Shown here piece by piece: positions 1 to 5,455 of a DNA stretch of 5,918 nucleotides (within the stretch, counting starts at the first letter, position 1; the number at the start of each line of letters is the position of its first letter). Origin of the DNA: a bacterium (lineage in GTDB: Bacteria; Patescibacteriota; Minisyncoccia; UBA6257; GWB1-50-10); the NCBI GenBank assembly GCA_021825465.1, contig JAKAGX010000035.1:1-5918 (forward strand), written 5' to 3'. The notes beneath the pieces are model-generated. The model made no database searches, was not told the origin of the DNA, and saw only the letters and a list, made by a program, of their open reading frames with translations. The position numbers were made by a program, and so were the translations under genes.

Positions 1-1
1 G

Positions 2-439
2 ATATTCTTGAAACTTCTTCAGTCCCTCAACATCGACCCAAGCTCGCAATCCGCATACGTTTCTTGCCCGAACTCCGACGGCGCGTACGGCGGAGCCATG
101 GGGCCGGCTCAATTCATACCATCGACGTGGAATTTGTACGCATCCCAAATTTCGCAGATCACGGGCGACAACCCCGCAAACCCTTGGAACAATTCCGATG
201 CGTTCGTTGCAACGGGGCTCCTTATGAAGGACCTTCTCTCGTCCGCAAGCTGTGTAAGTTATGCCAAGGCAAATCAAAGCGTCGCTCCCTACCAAACGCT
301 TCTCGAACGGTGTGCGGCAGCCAAGTATTACGCGGGCGGCAACTGGTATACGTACCGCTTCTGGTACGGCCAGCCGGTCGTCGATCAGGCAAACAACTAT
401 CAGAACGACATCGACGTCTTGAACAGCCAAGGGAGCTAG
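2..439 (+). CDS. Lytic murein transglycosylase (MltB/SLT_2-like), C-terminal part, 5' end outside the window
   Basis: The frame is open from the window edge, so the TTG at 8 is not a real start. The fragment holds the family hallmark GGAMGPAQFIPSTW (codons at 89-130), then NPWNNSDAFVATGLLMKDLL, which matches the helix after the active-site groove where family members usually read DAI..AA.YL. It ends with AAAKYYAGGNWYTYRFWYG and a short hydrophilic tail. Known family members cleave the glycan strands of peptidoglycan outside the cytoplasmic membrane, leaving 1,6-anhydro-MurNAc ends. The catalytic glutamate of the family lies N-terminal to the GAMGPAQF motif and is therefore not visible here, nor is any signal peptide. 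Two cysteines (in SASCVSY and LERCAAA) could form a disulfide outside the cell, which is inference. The gene is convergent with the - strand cluster. Its TAG stop forms the first three bases of a long inverted repeat. Confidence 0.88.
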   Translation: MFLKLLQSLNIDPSSQSAYVSCPNSDGAYGGAMGPAQFIPSTWNLYASQISQITGDNPANPWNNSDAFVATGLLMKDLLSSASCVSYAKANQSVAPYQTLLERCAAAKYYAGGNWYTYRFWYGQPVVDQANNYQNDIDVLNSQGS

Positions 440-590
440 CTGACGAGTGTTCTTTCCTACCGGCACCGGGCGTTCGCTTGCTCCAGCGGCAAGCACCGCC
501 CTGCGCTCTCGGCGAAAAATCCGCCTCCTCGGCGGAACCAATCTTTTTCGCCTCCGAGAGCTGCCGCACGAAAAAAACACTCGTCAGCTA
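437..590 (+). repeat. Large branched inverted repeat at the transglycosylase stop codon
   Basis: The outer arms TAGCTGACGAGTGTT (437-451) and AACACTCGTCAGCTA (576-590) are perfect 15-bp complements, and three further T-A pairs are possible. Inside, CGGCA (461-465) pairs with TGCCG (562-566). Next come two hairpins. The first is GGGCG 468-472 with CGCCC 497-501, capped by GCTTGC 476-481 with GCAAGC 489-494. The second is GCTCTCGG 505-512 with CCGAGAGC 554-561, CGAAAAA 513-519 with TTTTTCG 544-550, and TCCGCC 520-525 with GGCGGA 531-536. Only a few bases separate the helices at the junction (466-467, 502-504, none at 561/562). The left arm begins exactly at the TAG stop. It may be a terminator or a structured 3' UTR. 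A mobile palindromic element is possible but lacks supporting evidence. Confidence 0.8.
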
Positions 591-613
591 CATTATTACT
601 TTATTAATAAAAA
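591..613. terminator. A+T-rich core between two convergent hairpins, candidate bidirectional terminator tract
   Basis: Of these 23 bases only two are G or C. They hold the perfect palindrome TTATTAATAA (601-610). Read on the - strand, TTTTTATTAATAA follows the second inverted repeat directly, as the U-tract of an intrinsic terminator would. On the + strand CATTATTACTTTATT follows the first inverted repeat and is only moderately T-rich. This placement between two convergent gene ends fits transcription termination from both sides, though the hairpins are far larger than normal terminators. Confidence 0.5.
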
Positions 614-758
614 GAAGTGATTTCTGCATTTTAAACAAACCGTTTCGGAAACCGAGCGGGCACGGTTCGAGCGGAGCGAGAGAGCGAGGTTGAGAACGAG
701 CGCGGTTTTCTCGCAGGGAAGACCGACGCGTGTTTGCGAGAAATGCAGAAATCACTTC
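614..758 (-). repeat. Inverted repeat at the prfA stop codon with a purine-rich GAGCG core
   Basis: GAAGTGATTTCTGCATTT (614-631) and its exact complement (741-758) form an 18-bp perfect stem. The right arm contains the last codon bases and the TGA stop of prfA (752-754), so the left arm is a reverse-complement copy of the gene end. After a 4x4 internal loop, CAAAC (636-640) pairs with GTTTG (732-736). Deeper, AAACCG (649-654) can pair with CGGTTT (703-708). A competing hairpin is CTCGCA (710-715) with TGCGAG (735-740). Between lies a purine-rich stretch on the + strand made of GAGCG/GCGAG units (668-689). On the - strand the far arm is followed by TTTTTATT, so it may end the transcript of the cluster. 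Confidence 0.8.
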
Positions 759-1483
759 GCGAAGGCTTTCACGATGGGATCGAAATCCCCTTCCATGATC
801 TTTTCGATATTGTGGAATTTCTTGCCGATCCGGTGGTCGGTGATCCGGTCTTCGGGGAAATTATAGGTCCGTATTTTTTCCGATCGGTCGCCTGAACCGA
901 TCTGAGCGCGACGCAATTCATCGATCGATCCGGTCGCTTTCAATTGCTCAATTTCATAAAGTTTTGCCCGCAAGATTTCCATTGCCTTCTCGCGGTTCGC
1001 ATGCTGGAATCGCTCCGAGCGGCACGAGACAACGATGCCCGTCGGCTTGTGAAGGATGCGGACAGCCGTTTCCACTTTGTTCACATTCTGGCCGCCGGGG
1101 CCGCCCGCCCGGGAAAAAGTGACCTCCAGATCGCTTTCTTTTATTTCAACCGCTTTTGCTTCAACGATCGGCAAAACCGCAACAGACGCCGTTGATGTGT
1201 GAATTCTCCCCTGCCGTTCAGTGACCGGAACCCGCTGTACGCGGTGAACACCCGATTCCTGCCGTAAGGCATCGTATACACCCTGACCGCCCATTTCCGC
1301 GATTAAAGTCTTATATCCTCTCGCTCCCGATTCGGAAGCATCGAGAATGGAAAACGTCCATCCCTTCTTTGCCGCATATTTTTGGTACATGCGCGCCAAA
1401 TCACCCGCGAAAAGCGATGCTTCGTCGCCGCCCGTACCCGCACGGACCTCCAGGATGATTTTTTTAATGTCTTGGGATTCCAT
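752..1483 (-). CDS. prfA: Peptide chain release factor 1, short form lacking domain 1
   Basis: This 243-residue cytoplasmic protein would release finished peptides at UAA and UAG codons. The PCRF-type domain starts at once with ILEVRAGTGGDEASLFAGDL (res 10-29). The stop-reading tripeptide is PVT at 86-88, the PxT form of RF1, not the SPF of RF2. RIHTSTASVAVLP follows, then SRAGGPGGQNVNKVETAV with the catalytic GGQ at 130-132. The C-terminal NFPEDRITDHRIG (208-220) is also typical of the family. Bacterial RF1 is usually about 360 residues, and the roughly 100-residue helical domain 1 is absent. The start is ATG at 1483; the two codons before CTT-ATG are both TAG, so no in-frame extension exists, and the 121-nt spacer is too short to hold the missing domain. 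No Shine-Dalgarno is visible. The gene ends in TGA, so its own translation would need RF2. It is the last gene of the - strand cluster. Confidence 0.93.
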   Translation of the reverse strand: MESQDIKKIILEVRAGTGGDEASLFAGDLARMYQKYAAKKGWTFSILDASESGARGYKTLIAEMGGQGVYDALRQESGVHRVQRVPVTERQGRIHTSTASVAVLPIVEAKAVEIKESDLEVTFSRAGGPGGQNVNKVETAVRILHKPTGIVVSCRSERFQHANREKAMEILRAKLYEIEQLKATGSIDELRRAQIGSGDRSEKIRTYNFPEDRITDHRIGKKFHNIEKIMEGDFDPIVKAFAK

Positions 1484-1491
1484 AAGCTACT

Positions 1492-1520
1492 ATTCTACCG
1501 AATTAATTTCCAGTTTACAA
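1492..1520 (-). promoter_or_regulatory. Candidate sigma70-type promoter for prfA
   Basis: On the - strand TTGTAA (1520-1515) and TAGAAT (1497-1492) are separated by 17 bases, matching 4 of 6 and 5 of 6 consensus positions. The ATG of prfA begins nine bases after the -10 box, so the transcript would have a leader of only about two bases. The region is A+T-rich, which makes chance matches likely. Confidence 0.4.
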
Positions 1521-1600
1521 TTTTCAGTTTTCATTGAATGTCCAATGTGGAAATTTTCAAACCTTTGAGAATTGATTGTAAATTGCAAAATTGAAAATTC
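1500..1600. repeat. A+T-rich self-complementary spacer between the methyltransferase gene and prfA
   Basis: The spacer is built from AATTTTCA/TGAAAATT-like words. CAGTTTACAAT (1511-1521) matches the complement of 1575-1585 in 10 of 11 bases, and GAATT (1500-1504) is complementary to AATTC (1596-1600), giving a weak nested hairpin. Its right edge lies five bases from the methyltransferase stop (1605-1607). It resembles the other A+T-rich spacer at 3065-3157 in word content. No coding potential is seen. Confidence 0.45.
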
Positions 1601-1604
1601 ACAA

Positions 1605-2162
1605 CTACCCTATTTTCTCGTACAGAAAAACCCGATGCCAGCCAATATCCGTCGAATCAATGAGGCGGAAGGCGTGATCGTCCTCCGGGATCCTGAACGA
1701 CGGTGATATGATCTTGGAACCTTGTTTCATTTTTAAAAACTCGGTCGAAGCCAGTTTTTTCATTGTTTCCGGGGAAGTATAGACATAAAAGACGTTTGCC
1801 TCCTCGAAAACGTCGCCGGGAATGCCAAAAATGCTTTTCCGTTCGATTCGCACTTTGTTCCCCGCGCGGACGAAACGCATCCACAACCTTGACTTCGCAT
1901 ACGGCCACCACGAGATCTCGTAGCCGATCCCAGCGCGGACGCCGAAACGGCGTACCGCCTCAAAAAGCACTCTGCCGTCCCCCGACCCAAAATCGAAAAC
2001 GACATCCTGTGAGCCGAGTTTCCCCCACTCCAATATGCGGCGCATTGCTTTCCGTTCGATGGGAACGTACGGCGCACCGGCGCGCTGTGAATAAATGAGC
2101 GACGCAAGGAGGAAAACAAGTGCCGCGATGAGGATCGCATTGAGAGCGATGAGGATCGCCAT
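1605..2162 (-). CDS. Membrane-anchored class I SAM-dependent methyltransferase, FAM173-like layout
   Basis: The protein has 185 residues. Residues 2-24 form one hydrophobic helix, likely a membrane anchor with the enzyme on the cytoplasmic side. PYVP follows at 31-34, then SAM motif I VVFDFGSGDGR at 54-64 and an acidic residue at the end of strand 2 (E82 in GIGYEIS), which normally binds the SAM ribose. The later YTSPETMKKL (129-136 for its core) and IISPSFRIPE (151-160) lie where motif IV and the sheet edge would be. This order, an N-terminal helix, PYVP-like motif, D-x-GSGDGR and GYE, resembles FAM173 proteins, known in eukaryotes as lysine methyltransferases of mitochondrial membrane proteins. 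The substrate here cannot be read from sequence. The ATG (2162-2160) overlaps the TAA of the aldolase gene by one base as TAATG, which points to translational coupling. It could instead be a general CPR methyltransferase of unknown target. Confidence 0.8.
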   Translation of the reverse strand: MAILIALNAILIAALVFLLASLIYSQRAGAPYVPIERKAMRRILEWGKLGSQDVVFDFGSGDGRVLFEAVRRFGVRAGIGYEISWWPYAKSRLWMRFVRAGNKVRIERKSIFGIPGDVFEEANVFYVYTSPETMKKLASTEFLKMKQGSKIISPSFRIPEDDHAFRLIDSTDIGWHRVFLYEKIG

Positions 2163-3049
2163 TATTGTTTGTAGAACAATTTCATCCGTGCCCCGATGAC
2201 CGCCTTCATTCCTTCGATCGCCGCCGGCATGATCTTATACGGAGCAACTTCATCCGGCTTTTCTTCCAATCCGCGTTCGACGCCTTTTCGCCATGCGACC
2301 CTGATTTCGGTCGAAATGTGGACGATGGTGATGCCTGCGTCGATCGCCGCCGTGAAATCCTCATCGACGGTGCCGCTCCCCCCGTGGAGCACCAGGGGAA
2401 CCTTTGTCGCATCTTTGATCGCTTTGATGCGCTGGATGTCGAGCCGAGGATCGTGGCCGCCGCGAAACATTCCATGGACGTTCCCGACGGCAGGTGCGAG
2501 CATATCGACGCGCGTCTCGGAAACAAAACGGGCGGCGTCTTCCGGTTTTGTAAGAGCGTCGGGCGAAAGCGCCGCGCCTTCCGGGATCTTGTCCCACATT
2601 TCTGAATCCGACCCGATATACCCCATCTCACCCTCCACGACGAGCGCAGGATTGATGTTTTTGAGCGTCTTCACGACTTCACTGGTCTGCTTGATGTCTT
2701 CGTCAAGCGGCAACTTTCCGCCGTCGAAAAGCACTTCGTCGAAACCGGCAGATGCCGCTTCTTTCGCAAGCGCTGGATCGTGCGTATGGTCGGCATTCAA
2801 GAAGAGCCAAAACCCGCCGTCGTTTTCCTTATCCCCGTACTCTTCGTTGTAGCTTGCAAGGAGATCACGGACCTGTTTGACGCCCAAGTACTTCCGTTCC
2901 CCCTCCGAAACGCCGATCAAGACCGGCAAATTCAATTCCCGCGCGGTCTCGGCAACCGCCTTGAACTGCTCGTATCCCGCAATGTTGAAATGCGGTACCG
3001 CAACTCTCTTTTTTCCCGCCCATTGGAGGGTATTCAGTAAAGTACGCAT
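2162..3049 (-). CDS. fba: Class II fructose-bisphosphate (or related ketose-bisphosphate) aldolase
   Basis: This 295-residue cytoplasmic enzyme should reversibly split fructose 1,6-bisphosphate into dihydroxyacetone phosphate and glyceraldehyde 3-phosphate, using a divalent metal. The length fits class IIB. In order one sees VAVPHFNIAGYEQ (17-29), NADHTH (85-90) with the likely catalytic D87 and metal ligand H88, VVEGEMGYIG (137-146), the ligand H192 in AVGNVHGMF, and the ligand H222 in LVLHGGSGT. The substrate loop reads VHISTEIR (243-250), with His244 where class II enzymes usually have Asn (KxNxxT). Tagatose-bisphosphate aldolase is a close alternative, since the two specificities are hard to separate by eye. 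ATG at 3049 is chosen because it starts the usual N-terminal helix. No Shine-Dalgarno is seen, but TATAAT lies six bases upstream. The stop overlaps the start of the methyltransferase gene, and the PfkB kinase gene is two genes upstream. Confidence 0.9.
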   Translation of the reverse strand: MRTLLNTLQWAGKKRVAVPHFNIAGYEQFKAVAETARELNLPVLIGVSEGERKYLGVKQVRDLLASYNEEYGDKENDGGFWLFLNADHTHDPALAKEAASAGFDEVLFDGGKLPLDEDIKQTSEVVKTLKNINPALVVEGEMGYIGSDSEMWDKIPEGAALSPDALTKPEDAARFVSETRVDMLAPAVGNVHGMFRGGHDPRLDIQRIKAIKDATKVPLVLHGGSGTVDEDFTAAIDAGITIVHISTEIRVAWRKGVERGLEEKPDEVAPYKIMPAAIEGMKAVIGARMKLFYKQ

Positions 3050-3055
3050 AGAAAT

Positions 3056-3061
3056 ATTATA
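3056..3061 (-). promoter_or_regulatory. Perfect -10 box (TATAAT) directly before the aldolase gene
   Basis: TATAAT on the - strand is followed by six bases and then the ATG at 3049. The standard spacing would put the first transcribed base on the A of the start codon, giving a leaderless mRNA. The -35 region is poor: TTTCGA at a 16-base spacing matches 3 of 6 positions. The spacer is very A+T-rich, so a chance match is possible. Confidence 0.4.
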
Positions 3062-3072
3062 TACCTAAATTT

Positions 3073-3157
3073 GAAATTCGAAATTTTTAATTTTTAATCA
3101 ATTACTTAATTTAAAATTGACTGAAAATTTCAAATTAAAAATTGAAAATTAAATTTC
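3073..3157 (-). repeat. A+T-rich inverted repeat spanning the stop codon of the 417-residue gene
   Basis: Bases 3082-3098 and the complement of 3134-3150 agree in 16 of 17 positions, and outside a small internal loop GAAATT (3073-3078) pairs with AATTTC (3152-3157). The right arm includes the TAA stop (3149-3151) and six coding bases. The loop is 3099-3133. On the - strand it could form a stem downstream of the 417-residue gene, but it is almost pure A+T and lacks a G+C-rich terminator stem. Confidence 0.6.
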
Positions 3158-4402
3158 AAAGTATCCCTGCAAAAGGTAATCTTTTGAGAATTTTTCCATC
3201 TCCTCGAACGAAAAGTACGAAGCAAAGATCTGGTTCCACAGCGCTTCTTGGTGATGGTACATGAATTTGATCGATTCCTTCTCTTCGACCAAACTCATCA
3301 CGGTGTCGACAAGATTGAAGCTCACGAGCGTATCTTCGCCGAGCTCATCCTTGAAGAAGTCGCCGACCCAGTCGAGATCCGCCCAAAAGCTCAGGTCCAC
3401 GCCTTCATGATTTAAAACCTCCCCCAATTTCATGATGTCATGCCCCGCTTTCGCCCAATGGATCGCCTCTGGATTCAAATGCGGCACGAAGAGCCGCCAT
3501 TCATTCTCGTCGTCTTTTGTGAGATACCGCTGGACGACGAGCCAGAGTGTTTTTTCTCCTTCCGGCATATGCCGGTCGAGAACGTCGCCCCGGAGGAGTG
3601 AAATGAGATTCGCCGCGAAGGTTTCCTGGAGATCCGCCGATCGCCTGATCATGTCGGAGTAGAAGGGAATTTCATTCAGATAGTGAAAAGTTAAAGCCAT
3701 CATCCGCAAAAGTTCGCCCGAAATGCCGAGTGAAAGCGGAATGACGAAGACGACCCCCATTTCCTTCAAATGGCTCAAGTTGTGCCATTTCTTGTTGACG
3801 AACTCTTGAGCTGCCGGTCCCCATTTTTCCGGGAGCGGCCGAATGACGATCTCCCGCTCCTCGAAGTCGGAGGGCACTAACGTTTCGTACTGCTTGAAAA
3901 AGGTTCCGTTCAACCACTCGCTCCCCTCGATGAAGCGGAGGGCGCTCATGACCTCGAAAAGGTCCTCGTGCTCGAGCATTGCGTCGACCGAATCGTATTT
4001 CAGAAACTCGAGTACCTTCTTCGGCGGTTCTTTCTTTAAAAACTCGATCGCCTTTTCCTTCTTCAAAAAAAATCCGCGCTCTACCCCCTTCACTTTTTTG
4101 ATCGCTTCCACAATGCCTTCATAGTCGCTCATTTTTGTGAGTGACGGATTGCCAAGCGCAATGGATACGGCGTGATTGTCCGCCTCTATCTTGGATATCA
4201 AGGCATCGTAGATCTCCTTCGCACCGGCATTTCGGTCCACATCGAGGCGTGATAACCGATCGGACATTTTCTTTTCGTTCTCCGCCATGATCGCATCCAT
4301 GACGCCTTCCTTTCTTGTGATCTCGGAGAAATGACGCTCGATCTTCTCGATATAATCCTTGTCGGTCCTCAATATTTTCGCTATTTTGTCAGCTGAGTTC
4401 AT
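3149..4402 (-). CDS. Uncharacterised 417-residue protein, probably CPR-restricted
   Basis: I do not recognise a characterised family. The protein appears soluble, without a signal peptide or membrane helix, is rich in charged residues, and probably mostly helical. The first 60 residues are Lys/Glu-rich and could form a coiled coil. The middle has the most distinctive words: EFLKKEPPKKVLEFL (120-134), SEWLNGTFFKQYE (161-173), HNLSHLKEMG (207-216) followed by a hydrophobic VVFVIPLSLG strand, and ALTFHYLNEIPFYSD (236-250). The C-terminal third carries several Trp and His residues (HWAKAGHDIM at 315-324, MYHHQEALW at 381-389). Conserved-looking His residues (207, 211, 240) might suggest a ligand site, but this is a guess. 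The gene starts six bases after the kinase stop, so co-translation with the sugar kinase is likely; the aldolase lies about 100 bases downstream. It may therefore relate to sugar phosphate metabolism, on context only. Confidence 0.85.
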   Translation of the reverse strand: MNSADKIAKILRTDKDYIEKIERHFSEITRKEGVMDAIMAENEKKMSDRLSRLDVDRNAGAKEIYDALISKIEADNHAVSIALGNPSLTKMSDYEGIVEAIKKVKGVERGFFLKKEKAIEFLKKEPPKKVLEFLKYDSVDAMLEHEDLFEVMSALRFIEGSEWLNGTFFKQYETLVPSDFEEREIVIRPLPEKWGPAAQEFVNKKWHNLSHLKEMGVVFVIPLSLGISGELLRMMALTFHYLNEIPFYSDMIRRSADLQETFAANLISLLRGDVLDRHMPEGEKTLWLVVQRYLTKDDENEWRLFVPHLNPEAIHWAKAGHDIMKLGEVLNHEGVDLSFWADLDWVGDFFKDELGEDTLVSFNLVDTVMSLVEEKESIKFMYHHQEALWNQIFASYFSFEEMEKFSKDYLLQGYFEI

Positions 4403-4408
4403 GAAAAC

Positions 4409-5440
4409 TTATAATTTCTCAACCTTTATTTTCAAATTTTCCCATCGTGCTTTTTTCAATTCCTTGGCGGTTAAAATGCCTTCCGTTGCTCCGACGTGCT
4501 CTACGACGGACGTTGCGTTGGCCGAAGCAATGCGGACCGCCTCCGCGATCTGCCGTTCTGTCGCACGATGCAAATTCGAAAGCGTAACGCCGTTCCCGAA
4601 AAGCCCCGCCACGAATCCGGATCCCCAAGCATCACCGGCACCCGTCCGATCGACGAGCTTCTTTTCTTTGAACGTTCCGGCGCGGTAAATGAATGTGCCG
4701 TCGGAAACCGTGGCGCCCTTCGAACCGTTCGTGACGGCGAGGATCCCCGGACTCATACAATCGTCGAGTTTCTTGAAAACCTCGCGTTCGCGGCTGAACG
4801 GGATACCCGTCAGGATCGCCGCTTCTTCTTCGTTCAAACTGAGGAATGATACTTTCTTGAGCGACCGAAGGATCTCCGAACGGCCGTGCTCGAGATGATA
4901 CCCGCTTGGATTGAACGCAACAGCGATCTTGTTCTCCCACGCAAAGTCGAGGAGCTTTGCATACATCTTCTCCGACTTCCCGGCGAGCGAGAGGTACCAC
5001 CACGCGCCTTTCATGGCACGGAAATCGATGTCGGTAGTCGAAAAATCATTCGATGAACCGTGATAGTTGAGGATCGTTCGTTCTCCTCCTTTTAAAAGCA
5101 GTGCCGAAAAGGAGGTTGGGAGTTTCCGATCGACGGTCACCATGCCCGTTGCAACGCCTTCTTTTTTCAGCTGCCGGACGATCGCTTCGCCGTTCTCATC
5201 ATTTCCCACGTGCCCTACGCACGCTGCTTCAAGGCCTTGCCGCGCAAACGTAACGGAAGCATTCGCAGCATTCCCGCCGATCGTCTGATAAATAGGGCCG
5301 ACGTCGAGCTTATCGCCGAGGGGCAACAAAAACGCCTTGCCGGAAGGGGTTTTTGGATAACGTTCTAAAGGAAGGTCGTTCGCGTCGAGAAAATTATCCC
5401 GCGTGACCGAACCGATGGCGATAATATCTTTCATTACCAT
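4409..5440 (-). CDS. PfkB/ribokinase-family sugar (or nucleoside) kinase
   Basis: This 343-residue cytoplasmic kinase would phosphorylate a sugar, sugar phosphate or nucleoside with ATP. It opens with the family strand DIIAIGSVTRDNFLD (5-19). The first PfkB signature is at GGNAANASVTFARQGLEAA (55-73) with GHVGNDENG after it (76-84). SLNEEEAAILTG (201-212) holds the NxxE motif (N203, E206) linked to Mg-phosphate binding. The second signature DRTGAGDAWGSGFVAG (264-279) forms the anion hole with catalytic base D270. Length is slightly above the usual 300-330, partly through an insert at about 28-50. Substrate cannot be fixed by eye: fructose-6-phosphate, fructose-1-phosphate, ribose and adenosine are all handled in this superfamily. 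An aldolase gene nearby favours a phosphofructokinase-like role, by inference. ATG at 5440 and ATG at 5434 (MKDIIAIGS) are both possible starts; the second matches the usual family start. Confidence 0.9.
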   Translation of the reverse strand: MVMKDIIAIGSVTRDNFLDANDLPLERYPKTPSGKAFLLPLGDKLDVGPIYQTIGGNAANASVTFARQGLEAACVGHVGNDENGEAIVRQLKKEGVATGMVTVDRKLPTSFSALLLKGGERTILNYHGSSNDFSTTDIDFRAMKGAWWYLSLAGKSEKMYAKLLDFAWENKIAVAFNPSGYHLEHGRSEILRSLKKVSFLSLNEEEAAILTGIPFSREREVFKKLDDCMSPGILAVTNGSKGATVSDGTFIYRAGTFKEKKLVDRTGAGDAWGSGFVAGLFGNGVTLSNLHRATERQIAEAVRIASANATSVVEHVGATEGILTAKELKKARWENLKIKVEKL

Positions 5441-5442
5441 TC

Positions 5443-5448
5443 ATTATA
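5443..5448 (-). promoter_or_regulatory. Possible -10 box (TATAAT) before the kinase gene
   Basis: A perfect TATAAT sits in the 15-base gap between the peptidoglycan-binding gene and the kinase gene. Nine bases after it comes the second in-frame ATG (5434), so a transcript from here would be nearly leaderless. No -35 box is seen at 17 bases (TGGTAC). This is weak evidence. Confidence 0.25.
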
Positions 5449-5455
5449 ATTTCTT

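Noticed and set aside
8..10. TTG as the start codon of the transglycosylase
   Set aside because: The frame stays open to the window edge, and the family's catalytic part lies upstream, so the gene begins outside the window.
437..590. Integron attC site, because a branched palindrome follows a stop codon
   Set aside because: The outer ends lack the RYYYAAC and GTTRRRY core sites, and there is no integrase or cassette array in the window.
64..693. A 209-codon open frame on the + strand across the transglycosylase end and the intergenic region
   Set aside because: It overlaps the transglycosylase in another frame, is rich in Arg and Ser as shadow frames are, and runs through both inverted repeats. 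Its length comes from G+C-rich sequence with few stop codons.
596..754. Read-through of the prfA TGA, which would add 51 codons up to a TAA at 596-598, and hence a UGA-recoding organism
   Set aside because: The protein already ends where RF1 proteins normally end, the extra residues show no protein-like pattern, and no other gene in the window has an in-frame TGA.
437..758. A pair of MITEs or insertion sequence remnants
   Set aside because: The terminal arms of the two structures are unrelated, each contains the host gene's own stop codon, and I see no flanking target-site duplications or transposase remnant.
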